A stretch of DNA of 23,687 nucleotides, from positions 1 through 23,687 of the forward strand of contig DDNL01000069.1 in assembly GCA_002341165.1 (NCBI GenBank), read 5' to 3'. The number at the start of each line of letters is the position of its first letter. Within the stretch, counting starts at the first letter, position 1. The DNA is from Shewanellaceae bacterium UBA2521 (GTDB lineage: Bacteria > Pseudomonadota > Gammaproteobacteria > Enterobacterales > Shewanellaceae). Position numbers and translations under genes: made by a program. A model generated the notes under the pieces. The model was given only the letters and a program-made list of their open reading frames with translations, did no database searches and had not been told where the DNA came from. Below, one piece after another: positions 15,829 to 22,237 of this stretch.

Positions 15829-16857
15829 TTATTTAAGCTCCTTAAGATACACAGGAAGCTTTTGTACTTCGCCTTTTCGCTCAACAGTGAGAATGACTTG
15901 AGTGCCTGGACGCATTTCTACAATTTCATCTTTGAGCATCGTGGCACTGGTCACATCACGCTCGTTGATATGTGTAATGACATCATAGATTCGTAAACCG
16001 GCTTCGAATGCAGGAGATTCGGGTTTTATTTCGACGATCATGAACGCATGACTGTTTTTTATATGCAACTCTTCAGCTTTTTGAAGCCCAATTTCACCAC
16101 CTTGAATACCTAATGTGCTACGCGTTACGTGCCCATATTTGATGAGCTGCATCATAATCTTGTGAGCAAGCTTAACAGGAATAGCGAGGTTGATACTTTC
16201 TGCGCGTTTATAAACAGCGGTATTGATACCAATTAAAAAGCCTTGATCGTTGATTAAGGCACCTCCTGAGTTGCCTTGATTAATCGCTGCATCAGTTTGT
16301 AAAAAAAGCTGTTGTTTTGAGCTAGATAAACTGACACGTCCTGTGGCACTGATAACGCCTTGAGTGATGGTTTGGCCAATATCATAAGGGTTACCTATAG
16401 CAAGAGCGAAATCTCCTACACGCGTCTGCACCTCTAAGTCTAAAGGAATTACCGGTAAGTCATCTGCTGCAATTTTTAAGACAGCAAGATCTGTCATTTC
16501 ATCAAATCCAATGACAGAGGAGTAAAACTCACGCCCATCTTGCAGTGCAATCAAGATCTGAGATGCATGCCGAATGACATGGTAGTTCGTTAAAATAAAT
16601 CCTTGATCGCTGACGATTACGCCTGATCCTAAACCCTGTTTCATCCCTTTCAGTGTGCTGTTGTTGATGTTATAAATATTGACGACAGCAGGGGCTGCTT
16701 TCTCTACAGCGTCAGCAAAGCTGGTCTGGTTTGATATATGAAGGTATTGTTTGATATTGGATAAAGCTGATGATTGAAATAAAAGGAAAACTAATCCACA
16801 ACATAAACCTATGATCGTAGGTTTGATAATAAAAGGAATGATTGTAAGATGACGCAT
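15829..16857 (-). CDS. degS: Membrane-anchored envelope-stress protease DegS
   Basis: 342 residues. One N-terminal membrane anchor (about 9-28, no cleavage site) is followed by a trypsin-like domain. The catalytic triad is His93 (TNYHV), Asp123 (MTDLAVLKI) and Ser197 (GNSGGA), at nearly the same positions as in E. coli DegS. A single C-terminal PDZ domain (about 250-340) would sense misfolded outer-membrane proteins. In E. coli DegS makes the first cut in the anti-sigma factor RseA and so activates sigma-E. It is in its own transcription unit: a terminator separates it from degQ. The ATG has GAG about nine bases upstream. Confidence 0.93.
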   Translation of the reverse strand: MRHLTIIPFIIKPTIIGLCCGLVFLLFQSSALSNIKQYLHISNQTSFADAVEKAAPAVVNIYNINNSTLKGMKQGLGSGVIVSDQGFILTNYHVIRHASQILIALQDGREFYSSVIGFDEMTDLAVLKIAADDLPVIPLDLEVQTRVGDFALAIGNPYDIGQTITQGVISATGRVSLSSSKQQLFLQTDAAINQGNSGGALINDQGFLIGINTAVYKRAESINLAIPVKLAHKIMMQLIKYGHVTRSTLGIQGGEIGLQKAEELHIKNSHAFMIVEIKPESPAFEAGLRIYDVITHINERDVTSATMLKDEIVEMRPGTQVILTVERKGEVQKLPVYLKELK

Positions 16858-16917
16858 AGCGAGTTACTCGGGTAGTGCAGAAAGTACATCATATACTATT
16901 TTGGAATAGAAATGATA

Positions 16918-16953
16918 CAAAACAAAGTCAAGACGCTTTATCTAGCGCCTTGA
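16918..16953 (-). terminator. Intrinsic terminator after degQ
   Basis: On the minus strand TCAAGGCGCT pairs with AGCGTCTTGA (stem 16928-16953) over ten base pairs with one G-U pair and a six-base AGATAA loop, followed by the T-rich CTTTGTTTTG. It starts about 15 bases after the degQ stop. On the plus strand the G-U pair becomes an A-C mismatch, so it is oriented for degQ. It implies that degS, just downstream, uses its own promoter. Confidence 0.75.
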
Positions 16954-16967
16954 CATCATACTCCAAA

Positions 16968-18341
16968 TCAACGTAATACGATGTATAAATGCTTTTTATC
17001 GCGTTGGATACTCAATGCGACAGCAGTATCTTGATCACGGAGGAATTGGTTTAGATCTTGAAGTTTCTTGATGCGCGTATTATTAATCCCCACAATAATA
17101 TCACCTGGAGCAAAGCCATTATATTCAGCATCACTTCTTGGCATAACGCGTCTCACACGTATACCTTGATCGGATTCTTCTAATGTAGCACCGGTAAGAC
17201 CTGGATGTATTGTTGAGTCTGTTTCAGTTTTAGTGTGTTGAACTTTTTTATTTTGAGTACTGGCAAGTGTAAGTTTGAAGGCTTTCTTACGGCCTTGACG
17301 CATGATATTAAGCGATACTTCATAACCTGCACCTAAAGTGGCAATCGTTGCTCTTAAGGTCTCGATAGTTTTGATAGGTTTTTTGTTAAGTGAAATAATA
17401 ATGTCGCCTGCTTCTATACCTGCATGTTCAGCAGGGCTATTTTCTAAAACTTGTTTAATGAACACACCATGGGTATTTTGCATGTTAAAAGCATGAGCAA
17501 GCTTCATATTTAAGTTTTCACCAATGATGCCTAGTTGCCCTCTTTTTGCTTGGCCATATTTGATAATTTGCTGCGAGAGGTTGTTGGCCATATTGATAGG
17601 AATCGCAAAACCTATTCCGACATTGCCGCCGCTATGGGTTGCGATGGCTGTGTTGATACCAACAAGTTCACCGCGTAAGTTCACTAAAGCACCACCTGAG
17701 TTACCACGATTGATGGCAGCATCGGTTTGAATAAAGTTCTCAAGCCGCTCAATACCTAAACCACTTCGGCCTAAAGCACTGACAATACCAGATGTTACGG
17801 TTTGGCCGAGACCAAACGGATTACCGATGGCAATTACAAAGTCACCTACTTGCAGACGATCAGAGTCGGATTGTTTGATAGCGGTGAGGTTATGCGCTTT
17901 GATTTGCAAAATAGCGATATCGGCTTGTTCATCTGAGCCAATCATTTTAGCTTTTAGTTCTCGACCATCGTCTAAGCCAATCATAATTTGGCTTGCCTGT
18001 GCTACAACATGATAGTTTGTGATGATGTAACCTTTCTTCGCATCAATGATGACGCCGGAGCCTAGTCCTGTGAAGGGACGCTTTCTGACTTGCTCTTTGG
18101 GCGTGTCTGGACCAAAAAAGTAGCGATAGACTTCGGGAATAGGTTGTTTAGATATGTGTGTTCCTGCAACGGTAACAGACACGACAGCAGGTCGCGCTTC
18201 TTTTAGCATGGGTGCTAGGCTGGGTAAATCTTGGCCATAAAAGGTTGTAGGGAGCGCAGCAGAAGTATAACAAGATACAAAAGAGCAGAGCATGAAAATA
18301 AAACAAAACAAATATTTTGATAGAGCTGAGTTATTTATCAT
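16968..18341 (-). CDS. degQ: Periplasmic serine endoprotease/chaperone DegQ (HtrA family)
   Basis: 457 residues, close to E. coli DegQ (455) and shorter than most DegP. A signal peptide occupies about 1-28. The protease domain has the triad His111 (TNYHV), Asp141 (ADIAIL) and Ser215 (GNSGGALV). Two PDZ domains follow, at about 265-355 and 375-457. The Q-linker and LA loop are short (QPIPEVYRYFFGPDTP), which favours DegQ over DegP. It degrades or refolds damaged periplasmic proteins as higher oligomers. The ATG has AAGG about eight bases upstream. It follows zapG by 67 bases, the same order as in E. coli, and ends at a good intrinsic terminator. Confidence 0.92.
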   Translation of the reverse strand: MINNSALSKYLFCFIFMLCSFVSCYTSAALPTTFYGQDLPSLAPMLKEARPAVVSVTVAGTHISKQPIPEVYRYFFGPDTPKEQVRKRPFTGLGSGVIIDAKKGYIITNYHVVAQASQIMIGLDDGRELKAKMIGSDEQADIAILQIKAHNLTAIKQSDSDRLQVGDFVIAIGNPFGLGQTVTSGIVSALGRSGLGIERLENFIQTDAAINRGNSGGALVNLRGELVGINTAIATHSGGNVGIGFAIPINMANNLSQQIIKYGQAKRGQLGIIGENLNMKLAHAFNMQNTHGVFIKQVLENSPAEHAGIEAGDIIISLNKKPIKTIETLRATIATLGAGYEVSLNIMRQGRKKAFKLTLASTQNKKVQHTKTETDSTIHPGLTGATLEESDQGIRVRRVMPRSDAEYNGFAPGDIIVGINNTRIKKLQDLNQFLRDQDTAVALSIQRDKKHLYIVLR

Positions 18342-18408
18342 ATTAATACCTTCTTTTTTATCGCTACTATTTATGTATGTCTGACTTTGTAGTCGTTATG
18401 AGTAGTCG

Positions 18409-18852
18409 CTATGAATAATGTTTTTCTGTTTCTTTGGGTGGTTGTTCTGAAGTAGGCTGACTCTCTGTTATCAGTGCATCATTGCGATAGAATGGTGTAT
18501 CTTCTACAGCAAAGTCTTGTGGTGGTGTGACGGCTGCTTCTATTGTGACATGAGGCTGAGTTTTACCTAACGTAGAGAGTTCTTTGAGAGTGTGATTATC
18601 GAGTAAGCTTTCTGCTGACTTATTCCATGTTTGGTTAACGATATTGACTTGTTGCGTGAGCTGCTTGAGTTGTTCATAAGTTTGATGCAGATGTTCTTTA
18701 ATATCTTCTTCTTGCTGCTCTCTTTCAGCGCCTATGGTGTTGAGCTGCTCTTGTAGTTCGCTGCTACTTTGAGATTTATTAAATAAGCTATAACTGAGCA
18801 AACCGCACATAAATCCAATCATAAAAAAAGCGATGATTAATGTCATATCCAT
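18409..18852 (-). CDS. zapG: Cell envelope/division protein ZapG (YhcB, DUF1043)
   Basis: 147 residues. An N-terminal membrane segment (about 4-22, LIIAFFMIGFMCGLLSYSLF) is followed by a coiled coil (about 28-75) and an unstructured Pro/Glu/Thr-rich tail. This is the standard layout of YhcB/DUF1043 proteins, which act at the inner membrane in coordinating division and envelope growth. The family's TGAERQQ-like region is recognisable near residue 40. Its place directly before degQ and divergent from zapE matches E. coli and supports the call. The first ATG is chosen; GAGGTG lies about 13 bases upstream. Confidence 0.87.
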   Translation of the reverse strand: MDMTLIIAFFMIGFMCGLLSYSLFNKSQSSSELQEQLNTIGAEREQQEEDIKEHLHQTYEQLKQLTQQVNIVNQTWNKSAESLLDNHTLKELSTLGKTQPHVTIEAAVTPPQDFAVEDTPFYRNDALITESQPTSEQPPKETEKHYS

Positions 18853-18895
18853 AATTTTGTTTTCACCTCTTGGCCTTATACTTAACTAGGCTAAA

Positions 18896-18925
18896 TTGAT
18901 TTGTTATGATGATTCATCACATAAT
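18896..18925 (+). promoter_or_regulatory. Candidate zapE promoter with a palindrome in the spacer
   Basis: TTGATT (18896-18901) and CATAAT (18920-18925) are separated by 18 bases, a plausible sigma-70 promoter upstream of zapE. The 13-base perfect palindrome TGATGATTCATCA (18907-18919) occupies most of the spacer and could be an operator. Both are pattern matches without experimental support. The gap is shared with the divergent zapG. Confidence 0.35.
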
Positions 18926-18972
18926 AATACCTTTTTAAGATATAAGTAAATAATGAACAGAGAAATTTTTAA

Positions 18973-20133
18973 GTGGAAAATTTAACGCCATTAGCTAAGT
19001 ATGAGTATGACTTAAAAACAGGTGTTTTAAAACCTGATGCAGCACAGAAAGAAGCTGTGCTTTTATTTGATAAGCTTCATCATCATTTAGGGCGCCCTGA
19101 TACTTGGTGGACAGAATGGGTCAAGAAGGTAAAACGCTCTGCACTTGTTTTATACCTTAAGCAGTGGGTGCAAAAGTCTAGATTTGAAATTAAAAAACAC
19201 AGGACATTCACTAAAGGGCTTTATTTGTGGGGTGATGTTGGCCAAGGTAAAACTTACTTGCTTGATGTGTTTTTTGAGTCGATTACGACCCCTAAAAAGC
19301 TCAGAGCGCATTTTTACGAGTTCATGAATGATGTGCACGACTTACTGTTATTGTACAAAGGTAAGCGTGATCCACTGCATTTGATTGCTGATCATTACGC
19401 TAAAAGATACCGTATTATTTGCTTTGATGAATTTTTTGTCTCTGATATCGCTGATGCCATGTTACTTGGAACATTGCTCAGTGCTCTGTTTGAACGCGGT
19501 GTGATCTTTGTTGCTACATCTAACGTAGAGCCCAATTTGCTCTATAAAAATGGTTTGCAGCGAGATCGGTTTTTACCTGTTATTGATTTGCTTCATCAAT
19601 ATTGTGATATCTACCATTTACAGGCTACGCGAGACTATAGATTGCGCGTTTTAGAGAAAGCCGAAGTGTATCATGCTCCGCTTGATGAGCAGGCGCATCA
19701 GCAGTTGGAGTCTTATTTTCATAAGTTGAGTAAAGAGCTGATGGTGACCCAAGATCCTGTGATGTTACATGGACGAGCTGTCGAAGTGGTAAAGCGAACA
19801 GAAGACTTGCTCTGGGTTGATTTTATGACGTTCTGTGGTGAAGGTCGCAGTTACAAAGATTACACAGAAATTGCTTTTCATTACCACACAGTGTTTATCT
19901 CTAATGTTTTAAAAATGGGCGATAATGCTGCAGGAGATGATGTGGCGAAGCGATTTTTAGCTGTGGTTGATGCATTTTACGATCGTAACGTCAAACTGAT
20001 TATGACAGCTTGCGCCCCTATCGAAGAGCTTTATGAAGAGGGGAAATTAACCTTTGAATTCAAAAGGTGTTTTTCTCGGCTTCATGAGATGCAATCGAGG
20101 CATTATCTTTCGCTAGAACACTCAACGGACTGA
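18973..20133 (+). CDS. zapE: Cell division protein ZapE (AFG1-like ATPase)
   Basis: 386 residues, close to the E. coli length of 375. The N-terminal LTPLAKYEYDLKTGVLKPDAAQ pattern is that of ZapE. Walker A is GDVGQGKTYLLD (about 93-104), Walker B IICFDEFFVSDI (about 154-165) and VATSNVEPNLLYKNGLQRDRFLP is the conserved AFG1 segment with the arginine finger region. ZapE is a cytoplasmic ATPase that modulates FtsZ rings in constriction. The start is GTG, with AGAGA about ten bases upstream; no in-frame ATG would keep the conserved N-terminus. It is divergent from zapG and lies 201 bases upstream of rplM. Confidence 0.94.
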   Translation: MENLTPLAKYEYDLKTGVLKPDAAQKEAVLLFDKLHHHLGRPDTWWTEWVKKVKRSALVLYLKQWVQKSRFEIKKHRTFTKGLYLWGDVGQGKTYLLDVFFESITTPKKLRAHFYEFMNDVHDLLLLYKGKRDPLHLIADHYAKRYRIICFDEFFVSDIADAMLLGTLLSALFERGVIFVATSNVEPNLLYKNGLQRDRFLPVIDLLHQYCDIYHLQATRDYRLRVLEKAEVYHAPLDEQAHQQLESYFHKLSKELMVTQDPVMLHGRAVEVVKRTEDLLWVDFMTFCGEGRSYKDYTEIAFHYHTVFISNVLKMGDNAAGDDVAKRFLAVVDAFYDRNVKLIMTACAPIEELYEEGKLTFEFKRCFSRLHEMQSRHYLSLEHSTD

Positions 20134-20189
20134 AGGCAAAAAACCGTGTTTTAGATGAAAAAAAAAGGTGCTTTTTATCTGCTTTTCCA

Positions 20190-20334
20190 TTAAAATGACC
20201 GAATGCCCGCGTTACGCTCTTTCAAAGAGCTTAGAAGAGATGAGTAAACTCGAAGGGGTTTGACTGGTCTCAAAAACATGATTTGGATCGTAGATTCAAC
20301 TCAATTTTATGAAAATATTCATGGGTTTAATTGA
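20190..20334 (+). promoter_or_regulatory. rplM leader with hairpins around the start region
   Basis: A TAAAAT box (about 20191-20196) followed by a G/C-rich start region (GACCGAATGCCCGCG) is a plausible promoter with a stringent-type discriminator. The RNA would begin near 20203. Two hairpins are visible. The first is GCTCTT/AAGAGC with a three-base loop at 20216-20230. The second is at 20302-20333, where CAATT pairs with AATTG and an inner ATGAA pairs with TTCAT around an AATA loop, ending one base before the rplM ATG. The only Shine-Dalgarno-like bases (ATGGG) lie within that second structure. L13 is known to autoregulate the rplM-rpsI operon in E. coli; equivalence here is inferred. Confidence 0.4.
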
Positions 20335-20763
20335 ATGAAGACTTTTACTGCAAATGCAGAGAACGTAAAGCGTGATTGGTATGTTGCTGATGCGCAAGGT
20401 AAAACACTAGGACGTTTAGCAACTGAAATTGCACGTCGTCTACGTGGTAAGCATAAGCCAGAGTACACACCTCATGTTGATACAGGCGACTATATCGTTG
20501 TGATTAATGCTGAAAAGGTGACTGTTACAGGTAACAAGGCGAAGGATAAGATGTATTATTCTCATTCTGGTTTCCCTGGTGGCTTGAAGCAAATCAACTT
20601 TGAAAACTTGATTGAGAAAAAGCCTGAACTTGTCATTGAGAATGCGGTGAAAGGTATGTTGCCAAAAGGCCCTCTAGGTCGTGCAATGTTCCGTAAGTTG
20701 AAAGTGTATGCAGGTTCACAACACCAGCATGAAGCACAACAACCTAAGCATCTTGATATTTAA
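20335..20763 (+). CDS. rplM: 50S ribosomal protein L13
   Basis: 142 residues, exactly the usual bacterial length. It opens MKTFTANAENVKRDWYVADA and contains GKTLGRLATEIARRLRGKHK, YSHSGFPGGLK and MLPKGPLGRAMFRKLKVYAG, and ends with the typical Q.PK.LDI. L13 is an early-assembly protein of the large subunit. The ATG directly follows a predicted hairpin and has only a weak ribosome binding site, fitting translational control. rpsI follows eleven bases after the stop, as in nearly all bacteria. Confidence 0.99.
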   Translation: MKTFTANAENVKRDWYVADAQGKTLGRLATEIARRLRGKHKPEYTPHVDTGDYIVVINAEKVTVTGNKAKDKMYYSHSGFPGGLKQINFENLIEKKPELVIENAVKGMLPKGPLGRAMFRKLKVYAGSQHQHEAQQPKHLDI

Positions 20764-20774
20764 AGGGGACTTTT

Positions 20775-21167
20775 ATGACTGCAAATCAATATTACGGCAC
20801 AGGTCGTCGCAAAAGCTCAACCGCTCGCGTATTTATCAAGCCAGGTACAGGTAACATTGAAGTGAACAAGCGTTCGCTAGATGTGTATTTTGGTCGTGAA
20901 ACAGCACGTATGGTCGTACGTCAACCTCTAGAGCTTGTTGAGCTACTAGAAAAGATGGACGTTTATGTGACTGTTGAAGGTGGTGGTACAACAGGTCAAG
21001 CTGGTGCTATCCGTCACGGTATTACACGTGCTCTGATGCAATATGATGAAACATTAAGACCAACTCTACGTAAAGCTGGCTTTGTTACGCGTGACGCACG
21101 TTGTGTTGAACGTAAAAAAGTGGGTCTACGTAAAGCACGTCGTAAGCCTCAATTTAGTAAGCGTTAA
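20775..21167 (+). CDS. rpsI: 30S ribosomal protein S9
   Basis: 130 residues, the normal length. It contains YYGTGRRKSSTARVFIKPG at the start, GGGTTGQAGAIRHGITRAL in the middle and the invariant basic tail ending KAPQFSKR-like (RKPQFSKR), whose last residues reach the decoding-site tRNA. A strong AAGGGGA lies about seven bases before the ATG. Co-transcribed with rplM and ended by a strong terminator; sspA-sspB, which follow in E. coli, are not present in the rest of the window. Confidence 0.99.
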   Translation: MTANQYYGTGRRKSSTARVFIKPGTGNIEVNKRSLDVYFGRETARMVVRQPLELVELLEKMDVYVTVEGGGTTGQAGAIRHGITRALMQYDETLRPTLRKAGFVTRDARCVERKKVGLRKARRKPQFSKR

Positions 21168-21211
21168 TCGTATCTTTATTGATGTTTATGCTTGGTATGC
21201 TATCCAAGCGG

Positions 21212-21243
21212 AAAAGCCTGAGTTTCTACTCAGGCTTTTTTTT
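21212..21243 (+). terminator. Strong intrinsic terminator after rpsI, symmetrical
   Basis: A 12-bp perfect stem (AAAAGCCTGAGT with ACTCAGGCTTTT) and a TTCT tetraloop are followed by a run of T's. It lies 44 bases after the rpsI stop. Because A's flank the left arm and T's the right, the same hairpin can end transcription from the minus-strand genes to the right. A smaller CTTGG/CCAAG hairpin precedes it at 21191-21208. Confidence 0.93.
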
Positions 21244-21277
21244 ATGTTTTCAAAAGAAGGGTGTATAGGAAGAACTC

Positions 21278-21346
21278 ATGACCTCATGGTTTTATGTCTT
21301 CAAAGGTGATCGCGTCAATCTTATCTTGTTCGACTTAGTTCCATAG
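21278..21346 (+). other. Possible 22-codon ORF or 5' remnant of a lost gene
   Basis: A short frame of 22 codons (beginning MTSWFYVFKGDR) has AGGAA about six bases before its ATG, better than chance spacing. Its end overlaps the 3' end of the minus-strand ART-like gene by twelve bases. It may be a stub left where accessory DNA joined the conserved rplM-rpsI region, or simply a fortuitous ORF. No family is recognised in so short a peptide. Confidence 0.2.
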
Positions 21347-22237
21347 TATAACCAGAGGTAAATTATTCTTCTTGGCTAAGAGATGATATCTTTGAAGTTT
21401 TTCTGGCCATTTGCTTGTATCCTTTTCGGGTGAATAGACAAAAATAGCTGAAATATCCGTCGTCGTCATTTTGTTATCTTGTGTGTAAGATATAGGTGCA
21501 AAATAGACTTCATTCCAAGCTGAAAGCCTACCTGTCGCCAAAACTTTATCGGGTGTGCTTAAATCATCGTTCATGGCATATCCTTTATAAGTTCCATATT
21601 CAGATCTTAGATGACTGCCATCTATGCCCATCATTGTGAACTGATAAGGTGATCCAATATCTTCTTTTTGAGCCTCAATAATGTGATTTGCTGGAACATT
21701 GATGATTAAACCACCACGCATCTGCTCATTCCACTGCGATTGAGCGTTACTTACGAAGCCACTATTATAGTAAGGCTCATAATGAGCGCCTCCAGTAAAT
21801 AAACTCGCTGAAGTTGCATTGGTAAAGAAAAAGCTGACAAATGAGCGTTTATTATTCTCATGTGAGAGGTTATATGCGCTACTACCTTTATGGCTCATAT
21901 ATTCGATGATATGACTCATACCTGTTCTTAAATTGAACTTATTGACATTCTCTGTTGTGATTTTCGATAGTGCTCTGATCATAAGGTATTGATTAGTGGG
22001 TACCGCATAGTCTTGCTTCTCATTGTACTTTGTGAAATCAATATAATTTTTTGTTAGATCTGACCACTTCATGCATTTGATTACGCTCGTATCCATAGGA
22101 GATGTGCATTTGTTTTTGTCGATATAACTATATTGTTCGACTGCTTGATAACGGGTAACATGTATGAACTTAGTAAGCTTACCTTGATATTCGATTTCTT
22201 TGACTGCAAGTCGATTGAAGTTCTCCAATGAACTCAT
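21335..22237 (-). CDS. Unrecognised protein with ADP-ribosyltransferase-like motif order
   Basis: 300 residues, no signal peptide and no membrane segment. I do not recognise it as a named family. What can be seen is a series of segments in the order found in R-S-E type ADP-ribosyltransferases: YLMIRALS with Arg88, a linker with MSHKGSS, FVSFFFTNATSASLF with Ser135, a GGLIINVPANHIIEA strand (about 165-179), and WNEVYFAPIS with Glu243. In such enzymes the Arg and Ser bind NAD and the Glu is catalytic; the residue two before the Glu is Trp rather than Gln or Glu, which weakens the match or implies a different target. The ATG overlaps the stop of the upstream gene (TAATG) and has no clear ribosome binding site. 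An ADP-ribosylating toxin or effector is inferred; another fold is possible. Confidence 0.6.
   Translation of the reverse strand: MSSLENFNRLAVKEIEYQGKLTKFIHVTRYQAVEQYSYIDKNKCTSPMDTSVIKCMKWSDLTKNYIDFTKYNEKQDYAVPTNQYLMIRALSKITTENVNKFNLRTGMSHIIEYMSHKGSSAYNLSHENNKRSFVSFFFTNATSASLFTGGAHYEPYYNSGFVSNAQSQWNEQMRGGLIINVPANHIIEAQKEDIGSPYQFTMMGIDGSHLRSEYGTYKGYAMNDDLSTPDKVLATGRLSAWNEVYFAPISYTQDNKMTTTDISAIFVYSPEKDTSKWPEKLQRYHLLAKKNNLPLVILWN

Noticed and set aside
15829..18341. degS and degQ as a recent tandem duplication
   Set aside because: They differ in anchoring, number of PDZ domains and length as the two known paralogues do, and the pair occurs together in enterics, so the duplication is ancient.
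18953..18985. Ten-codon ORF (ATG at 18953) overlapping the zapE start, as a leader peptide
   Set aside because: No ribosome binding site, ordinary composition and no attenuator structure nearby.
20134..20185. A-rich/T-rich stretch after zapE as an intrinsic terminator
   Set aside because: The best pairing is an A-T-only stem with a bulge and no proper U-tract, so zapE transcripts may read into rplM; evidence too weak to list.
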